DNA of 64,000 nt from Saccharopolyspora rhizosphaerae. Its GTDB lineage: Bacteria; Actinomycetota; Actinomycetes; Mycobacteriales; Pseudonocardiaceae. The notes beneath the pieces are model-generated. The model searched no databases and was not told the origin of the DNA. It saw nothing but the letters and a program-made list of their open reading frames with translations. The DNA is taken from contig NZ_RSAA01000004.1 of the NCBI RefSeq assembly GCF_003931915.1, forward strand, positions 248,001 through 312,000, in the 5' to 3' direction. Of the stretch, positions 55,326 to 64,000 are shown in pieces (the first letter of the stretch is position 1; each line of letters begins with the position of its first letter). The position numbers were made by a program, and so were the translations under genes.

Positions 55326-56153
55326 TCAGTCCCGATCGTGGTTGTGCTTGTCGTGGTATTCCGTCTCGGCCATCCCGTACTTCCAGTAGCCGATGGCCAG
55401 CAGGGACTGGGCGTCCATGCCGCGCTCGTGGCGCAGGTGCCGCCGGATCCCGCGCACGACGCCGGACTCGCCCGCGACCCAGGCGGAGACGTCGACGTCC
55501 TCGGGCACGTCCAGCTCCTGCACGGCGTTGATCAGTTGCCGCGAGAGCCCGGCCGCGAGGCCGTCGCGGTGCATCCAGGTCCACCGCAGGTCCGGCGGGC
55601 ACTGCACGTGCTGCCGGTCGGCGGCGGTGTCGACCTCGACGAGCACCTGACCGCGCGCGGTGGGCGGCAGCTCTTCGACGATGCTGGAGATCGCCGGCAG
55701 CGCGGTCTCGTCGCCGACCAGCAGGTACCAGTCGGCGGCGCGGCAGGTCTTGCCGCCGGGCCCCATCACGCCGAGCCGGTCGCCGGGACGGGCGTGGCGG
55801 GCCCAGCTGGAGGCCACACCGTGCTCGCCGTGCATGACGAAGTCGATGTCGAGCTCGCCGCGCGACTCGTCGTAGCGGCGAACGGTGTAGGTGCGCATGG
55901 TCGGCCGGACCTCGGGCTCCGGCCAGCGGTAGCGGCCGGTTCCGGGGTCGAGCTGCGGGAGCACCGGACGCTCCTGGCCCTGACGCGGCACGAAGACTTT
56001 GACGTTGGGTCCGGTGTGCTGGTCGAGGAAGCCGTCCAGCTCCTCGCCGCCGAGGGTGACCCGGCGCATCGAGGGGCTCAGCGCAGAGGTGCGCACCACT
56101 TCGAGGTCTCGTGCCGGAGGCCGGTTGCGCCGGGTTCGATCCGCAGTCCCCAT
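55326..56153 (-). CDS. Siderophore-interacting protein (ferric-siderophore reductase)
   Basis: 275-residue SIP-family FAD-dependent reductase, ViuB-like. FAD-binding RTYTVRRYD, then HGVASSWARHARPGD and a C-terminal NAD(P)H domain with AWVAGESGVVRGIRRHLR. Reduces Fe(III)-siderophore to free iron in the cytosol. ATG 56153; an iron box lies 38 nt upstream, so its promoter is iron-controlled. Heads the leftward pair with the hydroxylase (gap 89 nt). Confidence 0.93.
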   Translation of the reverse strand: MGTADRTRRNRPPARDLEVVRTSALSPSMRRVTLGGEELDGFLDQHTGPNVKVFVPRQGQERPVLPQLDPGTGRYRWPEPEVRPTMRTYTVRRYDESRGELDIDFVMHGEHGVASSWARHARPGDRLGVMGPGGKTCRAADWYLLVGDETALPAISSIVEELPPTARGQVLVEVDTAADRQHVQCPPDLRWTWMHRDGLAAGLSRQLINAVQELDVPEDVDVSAWVAGESGVVRGIRRHLRHERGMDAQSLLAIGYWKYGMAETEYHDKHNHDRD

Positions 56154-56190
56154 CGACCGTGCGTCCTTTCCGCTCCACCAACGATCACCG

Positions 56191-56209
56191 ATAAGGCTAG
56201 CCTAACCAT
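56191..56209 (-). promoter_or_regulatory. Iron box (DmdR/IdeR-type operator)
   Basis: ATGGTTAGGCTAGCCTTAT on the minus strand; matches the TTAGGTTAGGCTAACCTAA consensus at most positions and is nearly palindromic. Sits just upstream of the siderophore-interacting protein gene. Confidence 0.75.
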
Positions 56210-56248
56210 AGAGTGGAGGATTGTCTTCCCCTCGGTGGCTCAGATCTC

Positions 56249-57634
56249 TCAGCGCCGCGCGGCGACCGGTTCTCGTTGCCGCGCCACGGGTTCCGTCACC
56301 CGCAGCGCCAGCAGGACGCCCACGAGCGCGAACCCGGCGGAGGCCAGCATCGCCCAGTGGTAGGAAGCCAGGCCCGGCCCGACCGCCGCCAGGACGCTGG
56401 CCGTGATGGCCACGCCGAGCGCCGAACCCACCTGCCGCTGCACGTTGAACAACGTCGACGCGCCGCCGGTGGCGGCCTTGTCGATGGTGGTGAAGGCGAC
56501 GACCTGCAGTTCGGCCGTGGCGCCCCCGACGAAGAAGCCGGAGGCCAGCTGGACGAACGCGGCCAGCCACACGTCGTGCGGTCCGATGGCGTTCATCAGC
56601 GCGAACGACACCGCCGCGCCCAGCATCGCCCCCGCGATCAGCAGCCGCGGCCCGAACCTGCGGTGCGCCTGGGGAACGAGCTGCGAGGCGATCATCAACC
56701 CGGCTGCCTTCGGCAGCGTCACCAGGCCCGTCTCCCACGCCGAGGCCCCGAGCTCCACCTGGTACATCAGCGTGAACCCGTAGAGCGTGCCGAGGAAGCC
56801 GACCAGGCAGGTGAACAGGATCAGGCTGGCGCGGCGGAAGTGGTCGTCGGCGAACAGCCGGAGGTCCAGCACCGGGTGCTCCGCGCGCAGTTGGGACCGG
56901 ACCAGCAGGCCCAGCAGCAGCAACCCGGTCACCCCGGCCACCCAGCTCAGCGTCGCCGCCGCGCCGCTCGCGATGCCCTCCAAGCTGAACACCACCAGCC
57001 CGAGACCCGGTGCGGCGAGGGCGAACCCGCGCAGGTCGAAGCGCTTGTCCGGGTCTTGCACGTCTTCCCGCAGCAACAGCGCACCGAAGACGAGCGCGGC
57101 GATGCCGACGGGCAGGTTGACGAAGAAGCCCCAGCGCCAGGTCAGGTGCTCGACGAAGAACCCGCCCAGCACCGGCCCGAGTGCGGGCGCCACCGCCGTG
57201 GGCAGCAGCAGGACCTTCGACAACCGGACTCGTTCGGCGGACGGGTAGGCGCGGAAGAGCAGGGTCAGCGCGACCGGGCTCATCACCCCGCCACCAGCTC
57301 CCTGCAGGACGCGCGCCAGCGTCAGCTGCAGCAGGTCACCCGAGACCCCGCACAGCGCCGAGGCGAGCACGAACGCGCCGAAGGCGGCCAAGAAGACGCG
57401 CTTGGTGCCGTAGCGGTCCCCCAGCCAACCCGACACCGGGATGCAGACCGCGAGGCTGACCAGGTAGCCGACGTTGACCGACGAGGCCGAGCTGGCCGAC
57501 ACGGAGAAGTCCTCGACCAGCGCGGGCAGCGCCACGTTGACGATGGTGGCGTCCATGCCGTTCATGAACATCGCCGCGACGTAGCAGACGCACACCGCGA
57601 TCCGCGGGTCCACCCGGCGCAACGCGGTCGTCAT
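56249..57634 (-). CDS. DHA2-type MFS exporter, probably siderophore export
   Basis: 461-residue EmrB/QacA-family permease with about 14 helices. Motif C (LLLPTAVAPALGPVLGGFF) and the loop 2-3 motif GWLGDRYGTKRVF are present. Overlaps the MbtH stop by one base (TGATG), so it is cotranslated with MbtH and the NRPS. Exporting the finished siderophore is the likely role. Confidence 0.9.
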   Translation of the reverse strand: MTTALRRVDPRIAVCVCYVAAMFMNGMDATIVNVALPALVEDFSVSASSASSVNVGYLVSLAVCIPVSGWLGDRYGTKRVFLAAFGAFVLASALCGVSGDLLQLTLARVLQGAGGGVMSPVALTLLFRAYPSAERVRLSKVLLLPTAVAPALGPVLGGFFVEHLTWRWGFFVNLPVGIAALVFGALLLREDVQDPDKRFDLRGFALAAPGLGLVVFSLEGIASGAAATLSWVAGVTGLLLLGLLVRSQLRAEHPVLDLRLFADDHFRRASLILFTCLVGFLGTLYGFTLMYQVELGASAWETGLVTLPKAAGLMIASQLVPQAHRRFGPRLLIAGAMLGAAVSFALMNAIGPHDVWLAAFVQLASGFFVGGATAELQVVAFTTIDKAATGGASTLFNVQRQVGSALGVAITASVLAAVGPGLASYHWAMLASAGFALVGVLLALRVTEPVARQREPVAARR

Positions 57635-57822
57635 CAGCGGGCCGGCCGCATGTCGGTCCAGTGCACCTCGATGTGGTCGACGCAGGACTGCCGGTCAGCC
57701 GGACCGTGCGCGACGGTCCACCCGGCAGGCACCTCGATCGCGGCCGGCCACAGCGAGTACTGGTCCTGGTCGTTGATCAGGGCGTAGTACTGCGCGTCCG
57801 GGTCCTCGAACGGGTTCGTCAT
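57634..57822 (-). CDS. mbtH: MbtH-like NRPS chaperone
   Basis: 62-residue MbtH-like protein: NPFEDPDAQYYALINDQDQYSLWPA, VPAGW and SCVDHIEVHWTDMRP cover the conserved three tryptophans. Activates adenylation domains of the adjacent NRPS. ATG 57822 has an AGGAGG-rich leader and lies 79 nt after the NRPS stop. Confidence 0.96.
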   Translation of the reverse strand: MTNPFEDPDAQYYALINDQDQYSLWPAAIEVPAGWTVAHGPADRQSCVDHIEVHWTDMRPAR

Positions 57823-57901
57823 CCTCTAGCTCCTCCTCGCGTTCACCGTCGACCCGACCTCCCCGCACACCTCCGGGAAGGACGCCCGGAGGACCGCGGG
57901 G

Positions 57902-60900
57902 TCACCCCTCGGTGTCGTCGAGGGCGTGCTGCACGATCGCGGCGATCTCGGCCAGCGGCCCGGGCTGGGTCATGTCCTTGTGCTCGCAGGCGATCTCGTG
58001 GTCGACCACTGCACCGTCCACGTAGGGCTGCCACATCGCGCTGCTCAACGATTCCTTCACCGGGTTCACCGTGGCGGTGAAGAACAGCACGTCACCGCGG
58101 AACTTGTCGTGGTCGGCGCTGTTCTCCAGGACCGCGCAGTTGGCGAAGTTGTCGATGATGGCGGTGATGCTGCGCTCCTCCAAGTTCGCCAGCGCACTGC
58201 CCTCGGCCGACAAGACTTCCAGCACGTGGTCCCTGGTCAGGGTCTCCCGGCGGAGCTGGGACAGCTCGTGACCGGCCATGTGGAGCAGGGCCCGCAGCGC
58301 CTCCTCCTCGGTGGGCAGCTCGTCCCAGACGTCCTTGGGGTAGGAGTCGAGCATGCACAGGAAGCGGACTTCGTCGCCCTCGTCCTGCAGCTGGGTGGCC
58401 ATCTCGTGGGCGACCACGCCGCCGAAGGACCAGCCGAGGAAGTGGTACGGCCCGTGCGGCTGCACCGCCCGGACGTGCTCCAGGTACTCGGCCGCCATCT
58501 CAGCGAGGCTGCCCGCCACGGGAGCGGGTTCGGCCAGGCCACGCGACTGGACGCCGTAGATCGGCCGCTCGTCGTCGACGTGCTTGAGCAGCCCGGAGAA
58601 CGGCCACGCGAGGCCCGCCGCCGGGTGCACGCAGAACAGCGGCGGCTTGCTGCCGGTGGTGCGCAGCGGCAGGAGGATCTCCAGCGCGTCGCGGTCACCG
58701 CCGGTGCGGAGGCGCTCGGCGAGCCCGGCGACGGTGGGCGCGGCGAACAGGCTGCCGACGTTGACCTTGGTGCCCAGCGCGTCGCGGATCCGGCCGATGA
58801 GCTTGGCCGCGAGCAGCGAGTGCCCGCCCAGGTCGAAGAACCCGTCGTGGACCCCCACTCTGGGCAGCCCGAGAACTTCCGCGAACAGCCCGCACAGGAC
58901 CTCCTCGGCCGGGTTGCGCGGCATGTCGTTGCCGACGGCTTCGGCGAGGTCGGGCGCGGGCAGCGCGCGCCGGTCGAGCTTGCCGTTGGGCAGCAGCGGC
59001 AGCGCGTCGACGAACACCACGGCCGCCGGGACCATGTGGTCGGGCAGCTCCTCGGCGACGTGCCTGCGCAGCGTCGCGGCGTCGGAGTCGCCGACGACGT
59101 AGGCCACGAGCCTCTTGTCGCCCGGCGTGTCCTCGCGGACCACCGCCGCGACCTGCACGACGTCCTCGTGCTGGGCCAGCGCCGCTTCGACCTCGCCGAG
59201 CTCGATCCGGAACCCGCGGATCTTGACCTGGTCGTCGGCCCGGCCGCCGAAGTCCAGCGTCCCGTCGGCGCGCCAGCGGACCAGGTCGCCGGTGCGGTAC
59301 ATGCGACCGCCCGGCTCGCCGAAGGGGTCGGCGACGAAGCGCTCCGCGGTCAGCCCGGGCCGGTGGAGGTAACCGCGGGCCAGTCCCAGACCGGAGACGT
59401 AGAGCTCGCCGACCACGCCGGGCGGGCAGGGCTGCAGCCGCTCGTCGAGCACGTGCAGGCGGGCGCCCGGGTCGGGCACGCCGATCGGCACCGAGCTCGA
59501 CACGGTGTCCGGGTCGCAGTCCCACAGCGTCGTGTTGACGGTGGCCTCGGTCGGGCCGTAGGCGTTGAGCATCCGCAGCTCGCGGCCCCAGCGCTGCACC
59601 AGGTCCGAGGGCACCTTCTCCGCGCCGCACAGCAGCGTCGCGTTCTCCGGCAGCCGCACGTCGGGCGGGAACATGCCCATCATGGACGGCCCGATCGCCA
59701 GGTTCGTGATCCCGTTGCGGCGCACGAACTCGGCCAGCGCCTCACCGGGGACCCGCAGCTCGGAGGGCACCACGACGAGTGTTCCGCCGCCGAGCAGGCC
59801 CTGGCACAGCTCCCAGAACGCCACGTCGAAGCTCGGCGAGGCGAACTGCAGCACGCGGCTGTCCGAGGTGATGCCGACCCGCCGGGCCTGGGTCGCCAGG
59901 AGCTTGCCGATGCCCTCGTGGGTGACGACGACGCCCTTCGGCGTGCCGGTCGACCCGGAGGTGTAGATGACGTAGGCGGCGTCGTCGAGCCCCGGTTCGG
60001 GCAGTCGAGGGCGGCCTTCTGCGCGTTCGGCGTGGTGCACCAGCGTCGCCGGGAGGTCCGCGTCGAGGTCGTCGGTGATCACCAGGCGCGGCTGGGCGTC
60101 CTCGACCATGTGCCGCAGGCGCTCTCGCGGGTACTCGGGGTCGAGCGCGAGGTAGGCGGCTCCGGCGTGCATGGCGGCGAGCAGCCCGATGATCAGCTCG
60201 GCCGAGCGCGGCAGCATCACGCCGACGATGTCGCCGGGTCCGGCACCGCGTTCCACCAGCAGTTCCGCCTGGGCGAGGACGCGTTCGCGCACCTGCCGGT
60301 AGGTGAGTTCCGTGCCTTCGAAGACCAGCGCCGGCTTGTCCGGGGTGGCCGCGGCGCGCTCGGCGAAGAGCTGCGGGAAGGTTCCCGCCGGCTCCACACC
60401 GCCGGTGGCGTCACCCCAGTCCAGGACCTGCTCGCGGGTTCCTTCCCCGAGCACGTCCAACTGGCCGAGGGGCGTGTCCGGTGCGGCCACGGCGGATTCG
60501 AGCAGCACCACGAACCTGTCGACCAACGATGCCACCGTCCGCTCGGTGAACAGGTCGCTGCTGTGCTGCACGAGTCCGCGCACCCCGCCGTCCGCGGTCT
60601 CCTCGAGGCTGAAGGCCAGGTCGAACTTCGCCGATCCCGACGGGATCGTGTCCACAGTGGCCTCGAGCCCGGGCAGGTCGGCGCGCACCACCTCGCCGGC
60701 ACCCCAGTAGGCCAGCAGCACCTGGAACAACGGGTGGCGCGCCAGCGACCGCGCCGGGTTGAGGAGTTCGGCGAGCTTCTCGAACGGCAGGTCGGCGTTG
60801 TCGAAGGCCGCGAGGTCTGTCTGGCGCACCCGTTCCAGCAGCTCGGCGAACGTCGGGTCGCCTGAGGTGTCGGTGCGCAGCACGAGGCTGTTGACGAAGA

Positions 60901-63900
60901 ACCCGACGAGGTCGTCGAGCCGGTCGTCACCGCGTCCGGCGACCGGCGAGCCGATGGGGATGTCGGTGCCCGCACCCATCCTGGTCAGCAGCGCGGCGAG
61001 CGCGGTCTGCAGCACCATGAACGCGCTCGCCTGGTGCTCGGCCGCCAGGTCGCGGATCCTCCGGTGCAGCTCGGCGTCCAGCTCGAAGCGCACGGATCCA
61101 CCGCGGTGGCTCGACACGGCCGGGCGGGGGAAGTCGGTGGGCAGCTCCAGCTGCTCCGGGAGGCCGGCGAGCGCCTGCTTCCAGAACGCCAGCTGCCGGG
61201 CGGCCAGCCCGTCCGGGTGGTCCTCTTCGCGGAGCAGTTCGCGCTGCCACAGCGCGTAGTCCACGTACTGCACCGGCAGCGGCTCCCACTCCGGAGCCCG
61301 TCCTCGCAACCGGGCGGCGTAAGCGGTGGAGAGGTCGTGCACCAGCGGGCGCACCGACCACTCGTCCCCGGCGACGTGGTGCAGCAGCACCAGCAGCGCG
61401 GTCTGCTCGTCGTCGCGGAACAGACCGGTGCGGATCGGTGGTTCGGTGGCCAGGTCGAAGCCCTGCTGCGCCGCCTCGGCCAGCGCGAAGTCCACATCGG
61501 ACACCTCGTGGACGGTCAGCTCCGGCACCTGGTCCCCGACGTGCTGGCGCGGTTCGCCGAGGGTGTCGGGGAACGTCGTCCGCAGGCTCTCGTGGCGGCC
61601 GACGACGTCACCGATCGCGGCGCGCAGCGCGGCCACCTGGGGCTCGCCGGAAAGCCGCAGCACCAGCGGCATGTTGTAGGTGGCGCTGGGCCCTTCGAGC
61701 CGGTTGAGGAACCAGAGCCGCTGCTGCCCGTACGACAGCGGGACCTCCTCCGGACGCGGCACCGGCCGCAGCTCCGGCCTGCCGTCGCCGGCGGTCCGCA
61801 GTCGCACGGCCAGTTCCGCGACCGTCGGGTGGTCGAACAGGGTCCGGATGCCGAGCTCGGCACCGAGCTCGGTGCGCACCCGGGCCAGCAGCTTGGTGGC
61901 CAGCAGCGAATGGCCGCCGAGCTCGAAGAACCCGTCGTCGATGCCGACCTGCTCGACACCGAGCACCTCGCCGAACAACCGGCACAGCACCTGCTCGGCC
62001 TCCGTGCGCGGCTGCCTGCCGCCGCCGGCGACCTCGGGTGCGGGCAACGCCGCGGTGTCGAGCTTGCCGTTGGCGGTCAACGGGATCTCCTCGACCGCGA
62101 CGAACGCGGCCGGGACCATGTAGGAGGGCAGCCGGTCGGCCAGGTGGGCGCGCAGCTCGGCCGGGTCGGCGTCGCCGACGGCGTAGCCGACCAGCCGCTC
62201 GTCGCCGGGGACGTCCTCGCGCAGCACGACCGCGGCCTGCCGCACCTGCGGGTGCGCGGCCAGGTTCGCCTCCACCTCGCCGAGTTCGATGCGGAAGCCG
62301 CGCACCTTGACCTGCTGGTCGGCGCGTCCCAGGAACTCGATCGAGCCGTCCTCGCGCCAGCGCCCGAGGTCCCCGGAGCGGTACATCCGCGTGCCGGGCT
62401 CGCCGAAGGGGTCGGCGACGAAGCGCTGCGCGGTGAGCCCGCGACGACCGAGGTATCCGCGCGCCAGGCCTTCGCCGGCCACGTACAGCTCACCGGTGAC
62501 GCCGGGAGGGACCGGCTGCAGCTGCGAGTCCAGCAAGTAGACCCGCAAGTCCGGGATGCCGCGCCCGATGACGCTGCCGTCGCGGCGCGCCACGAGGTCG
62601 GCGTCGAGCTCCACGTAGGACACGTGCACGGTGGTCTCGGTGATCCCGTACATGTTGATCAGCTTCGGCGACACGGGGTGCCGCTGGTACCAGTCGTCCA
62701 ACCTGGACAGTTCCAGCGCCTCGCCGCCGAAGATGACGTAGCGCAGCGCGAGTTCAGCGCCCGGGTTCTCCCGGTCGGCGTGGCTGAGCTGGTAGAACGC
62801 CGAAGGCGTCTGGTTGAGCACGGTGACCTGCTCGCGTGCTAGCAGGTCGAGGAACTCCTGCGGCGACCGGGTCACCTCGTGCGGCACCACGACGAGCCTG
62901 CCGCCGTGCAGCAGCGCTCCCCACAGCTCCCACACCGAGAAGTCGAAGGCGTAGGAGTGGAACAGCGTCCACACGTCCTCGCCGGTGAAGCCGAACCACG
63001 GCCGGGTGGCGGTGAACAGCCGCACCACGTTCTGGTGCGGGATGGACACGCCCTTGGGCCGGCCCGTGGACCCGGAGGTGTAGATGACGTAGGCGGCGTG
63101 TTCGCTGGTCAGCGGGCCGCGCTCACCGGGCTTCGGGTTGCGCGGCGAGTGCCGCACGATCTCGGCTATCTCGTTCTCGTCGTCGAGCAGCACCCGGGTG
63201 ATGCCCTCGGGCAACCGGTCGGCGTGCTCGCGGTCGCTGATGAGCATGGTCGGCTGCGCGTCGCCGACGACGTACGCGATGCGCTCGGCCGGGTGCCCGG
63301 GGTCCAGCGGCAGGTAGGCCGCTCCGGCCTTGAGCACGGCGAGCAGCGACACGACGAGCTCGGTGGAGCGCGGCAGCGCGAGCGCCACCAGCTGCTCGGG
63401 GCCGATGCCGTGGTCGATGAGGTGGTGCGCGAGCTGGTTGGCCCGGGCGTCCAGCTCGGAGTAGGTCAACGAGGTGCCTTCGAAGGTCACCGCGACCGAC
63501 TCGGGCGTGCGCTGCGCCTGCTCCTCGAACAGCTGCGGCAGCGTGGCGGGCTCGGCTTCGACGAAGCCGGGCACCGGCGCGTTCCACTCGTCGACGACCT
63601 TCGCGCGCTCGTCCGGGGTGAGCAGGTCGATGCGCCCGACCGGGATGTCACCACCGGACCGGGCGAAGGCGTCGAGGAACCGCAGGAAGCGCTCGCGGTG
63701 CGCGGTGAGCTCGTCGGCGGTGTAGCGGTCCGGGTTGGCGTCGAACTCGAAGCACAGCTCGTCGCCTTCGGTGCGGACCAGCACGCTGAGGTCGTCGACG
63801 GGCCCGGCGGCCACGTTGTGCACGGTCCCGCGCGCACCGGCGAAGTCGAGGTCGTAGTCGAAGGACTTGATGTTGAGCATCGGACCGAACAGCGCCCGGT

Positions 63901-64000
63901 CCGAGCCCAGCAGTCGCAGGTCCCGGCGCAGCCGCTCGCTGCGGTAGCGCTGGTGCTTGCGCAGGTCGCGCACGGCCTGGGCGGCGTGAACGATCAGCTC
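57902..64000 (-). CDS. NRPS, terminal modules [C]-A-PCP-C-A-PCP-TE (5' end off window)
   Basis: At least 2032 residues; the gene continues past the right edge. Visible order: C-terminal end of a condensation domain, A1, PCP1 (GGHSLLA, near 61910), full C domain with HHVAGDE (near 61375), A2, PCP2 (GGHSLLA, near 58825) and thioesterase with GWSFGG (near 58430). A1 yields a Stachelhaus-type code DFWNIGMVHK, matching threonine. A2 reads DVWALGAVNK, which I cannot assign; the clustered ornithine hydroxylase suggests N5-hydroxyornithine. No epimerase domain is seen between the modules. Product probably a hydroxamate peptide siderophore released by the TE. The gene ends 79 nt before mbtH. Confidence 0.93.
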   Translation of the reverse strand, partial: ELIVHAAQAVRDLRKHQRYRSERLRRDLRLLGSDRALFGPMLNIKSFDYDLDFAGARGTVHNVAAGPVDDLSVLVRTEGDELCFEFDANPDRYTADELTAHRERFLRFLDAFARSGGDIPVGRIDLLTPDERAKVVDEWNAPVPGFVEAEPATLPQLFEEQAQRTPESVAVTFEGTSLTYSELDARANQLAHHLIDHGIGPEQLVALALPRSTELVVSLLAVLKAGAAYLPLDPGHPAERIAYVVGDAQPTMLISDREHADRLPEGITRVLLDDENEIAEIVRHSPRNPKPGERGPLTSEHAAYVIYTSGSTGRPKGVSIPHQNVVRLFTATRPWFGFTGEDVWTLFHSYAFDFSVWELWGALLHGGRLVVVPHEVTRSPQEFLDLLAREQVTVLNQTPSAFYQLSHADRENPGAELALRYVIFGGEALELSRLDDWYQRHPVSPKLINMYGITETTVHVSYVELDADLVARRDGSVIGRGIPDLRVYLLDSQLQPVPPGVTGELYVAGEGLARGYLGRRGLTAQRFVADPFGEPGTRMYRSGDLGRWREDGSIEFLGRADQQVKVRGFRIELGEVEANLAAHPQVRQAAVVLREDVPGDERLVGYAVGDADPAELRAHLADRLPSYMVPAAFVAVEEIPLTANGKLDTAALPAPEVAGGGRQPRTEAEQVLCRLFGEVLGVEQVGIDDGFFELGGHSLLATKLLARVRTELGAELGIRTLFDHPTVAELAVRLRTAGDGRPELRPVPRPEEVPLSYGQQRLWFLNRLEGPSATYNMPLVLRLSGEPQVAALRAAIGDVVGRHESLRTTFPDTLGEPRQHVGDQVPELTVHEVSDVDFALAEAAQQGFDLATEPPIRTGLFRDDEQTALLVLLHHVAGDEWSVRPLVHDLSTAYAARLRGRAPEWEPLPVQYVDYALWQRELLREEDHPDGLAARQLAFWKQALAGLPEQLELPTDFPRPAVSSHRGGSVRFELDAELHRRIRDLAAEHQASAFMVLQTALAALLTRMGAGTDIPIGSPVAGRGDDRLDDLVGFFVNSLVLRTDTSGDPTFAELLERVRQTDLAAFDNADLPFEKLAELLNPARSLARHPLFQVLLAYWGAGEVVRADLPGLEATVDTIPSGSAKFDLAFSLEETADGGVRGLVQHSSDLFTERTVASLVDRFVVLLESAVAAPDTPLGQLDVLGEGTREQVLDWGDATGGVEPAGTFPQLFAERAAATPDKPALVFEGTELTYRQVRERVLAQAELLVERGAGPGDIVGVMLPRSAELIIGLLAAMHAGAAYLALDPEYPRERLRHMVEDAQPRLVITDDLDADLPATLVHHAERAEGRPRLPEPGLDDAAYVIYTSGSTGTPKGVVVTHEGIGKLLATQARRVGITSDSRVLQFASPSFDVAFWELCQGLLGGGTLVVVPSELRVPGEALAEFVRRNGITNLAIGPSMMGMFPPDVRLPENATLLCGAEKVPSDLVQRWGRELRMLNAYGPTEATVNTTLWDCDPDTVSSSVPIGVPDPGARLHVLDERLQPCPPGVVGELYVSGLGLARGYLHRPGLTAERFVADPFGEPGGRMYRTGDLVRWRADGTLDFGGRADDQVKIRGFRIELGEVEAALAQHEDVVQVAAVVREDTPGDKRLVAYVVGDSDAATLRRHVAEELPDHMVPAAVVFVDALPLLPNGKLDRRALPAPDLAEAVGNDMPRNPAEEVLCGLFAEVLGLPRVGVHDGFFDLGGHSLLAAKLIGRIRDALGTKVNVGSLFAAPTVAGLAERLRTGGDRDALEILLPLRTTGSKPPLFCVHPAAGLAWPFSGLLKHVDDERPIYGVQSRGLAEPAPVAGSLAEMAAEYLEHVRAVQPHGPYHFLGWSFGGVVAHEMATQLQDEGDEVRFLCMLDSYPKDVWDELPTEEEALRALLHMAGHELSQLRRETLTRDHVLEVLSAEGSALANLEERSITAIIDNFANCAVLENSADHDKFRGDVLFFTATVNPVKESLSSAMWQPYVDGAVVDHEIACEHKDMTQPGPLAEIAAIVQHALDDTEG

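Noticed and set aside
53236-55389. 717-codon frame across the repeat tract
   Set aside because: Runs antisense through the ornithine hydroxylase and repeats; no motif on this strand.

Overview
The window looks like chromosome of a high-GC actinomycete, most likely a Pseudonocardiales member such as Saccharopolyspora. The grounds are a strong G/C third-position bias, many GTG starts, enzymes of mycothiol-dependent families (a Rv2466c-type DsbA protein, a DinB/maleylpyruvate-isomerase protein, an actinobacterial ArsC), and a block of genes (8.8-32.7 kb) whose order matches Mycobacterium tuberculosis Rv2466c-Rv2477c from memory: DsbA, pepN, DUF5130/CtaJ, HNH nuclease, glbO, a GH13 protein, two small conserved genes, NAD-dependent glutamate dehydrogenase and EttA. 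The genus is an inference.

Layout. 1-8.7 kb: two divergent, tightly overlapping operons around an IclR regulator: FAD oxidoreductase, cyclic amidohydrolase and MFS permease leftward; IclR, CaiB-type CoA transferase, CitE-type lyase, cyclase-family hydrolase and MmgE/PrpD protein rightward. This resembles an uncharacterised uptake and ring-opening/CoA-activation pathway for a nitrogen-containing acid. 8.8-23.2 kb: the first part of the mycobacteria-like block, interrupted by a striking 163-residue protein of sixteen GVRIS nonapeptide-like repeats (13.6-14.1 kb) and two copies of a dispersed non-coding element (14.2-14.4 and 21.9-22.1 kb). 23.2-35.4 kb: glutamate dehydrogenase, a TPR/acidic-linker protein translationally close to EttA, a CopD-CtaG fusion and a lipoprotein. 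35.56 kb: tRNA-Arg(TCT). 35.9-38.3 kb: an arsenic island (arsR-acr3-arsC and divergent arsI) with a clear operator. 38.4-53.2 kb: membrane proteins, DUF488, two crcB genes, LysE exporter, acyl-CoA dehydrogenase and FadD3-like ligase, an MHS transporter with an internal amber codon, a 58-residue acidic protein, heme O synthase, and an LLM flavin enzyme. 53.2-53.9 kb: a non-coding tandem-repeat tract. 53.9-64 kb: a hydroxamate-type siderophore cluster (ornithine N-hydroxylase, ferric-siderophore reductase behind an iron box, DHA2 exporter, MbtH and the terminal two modules plus thioesterase of an NRPS that runs off the right edge).

The most unusual items are the GVRIS repeat protein with its 105-bp internal DNA repeat, the two-copy dispersed element always placed just 3' of a leftward gene, the degenerate GH13 protein next to glbO, and the divergent IclR catabolic cluster.
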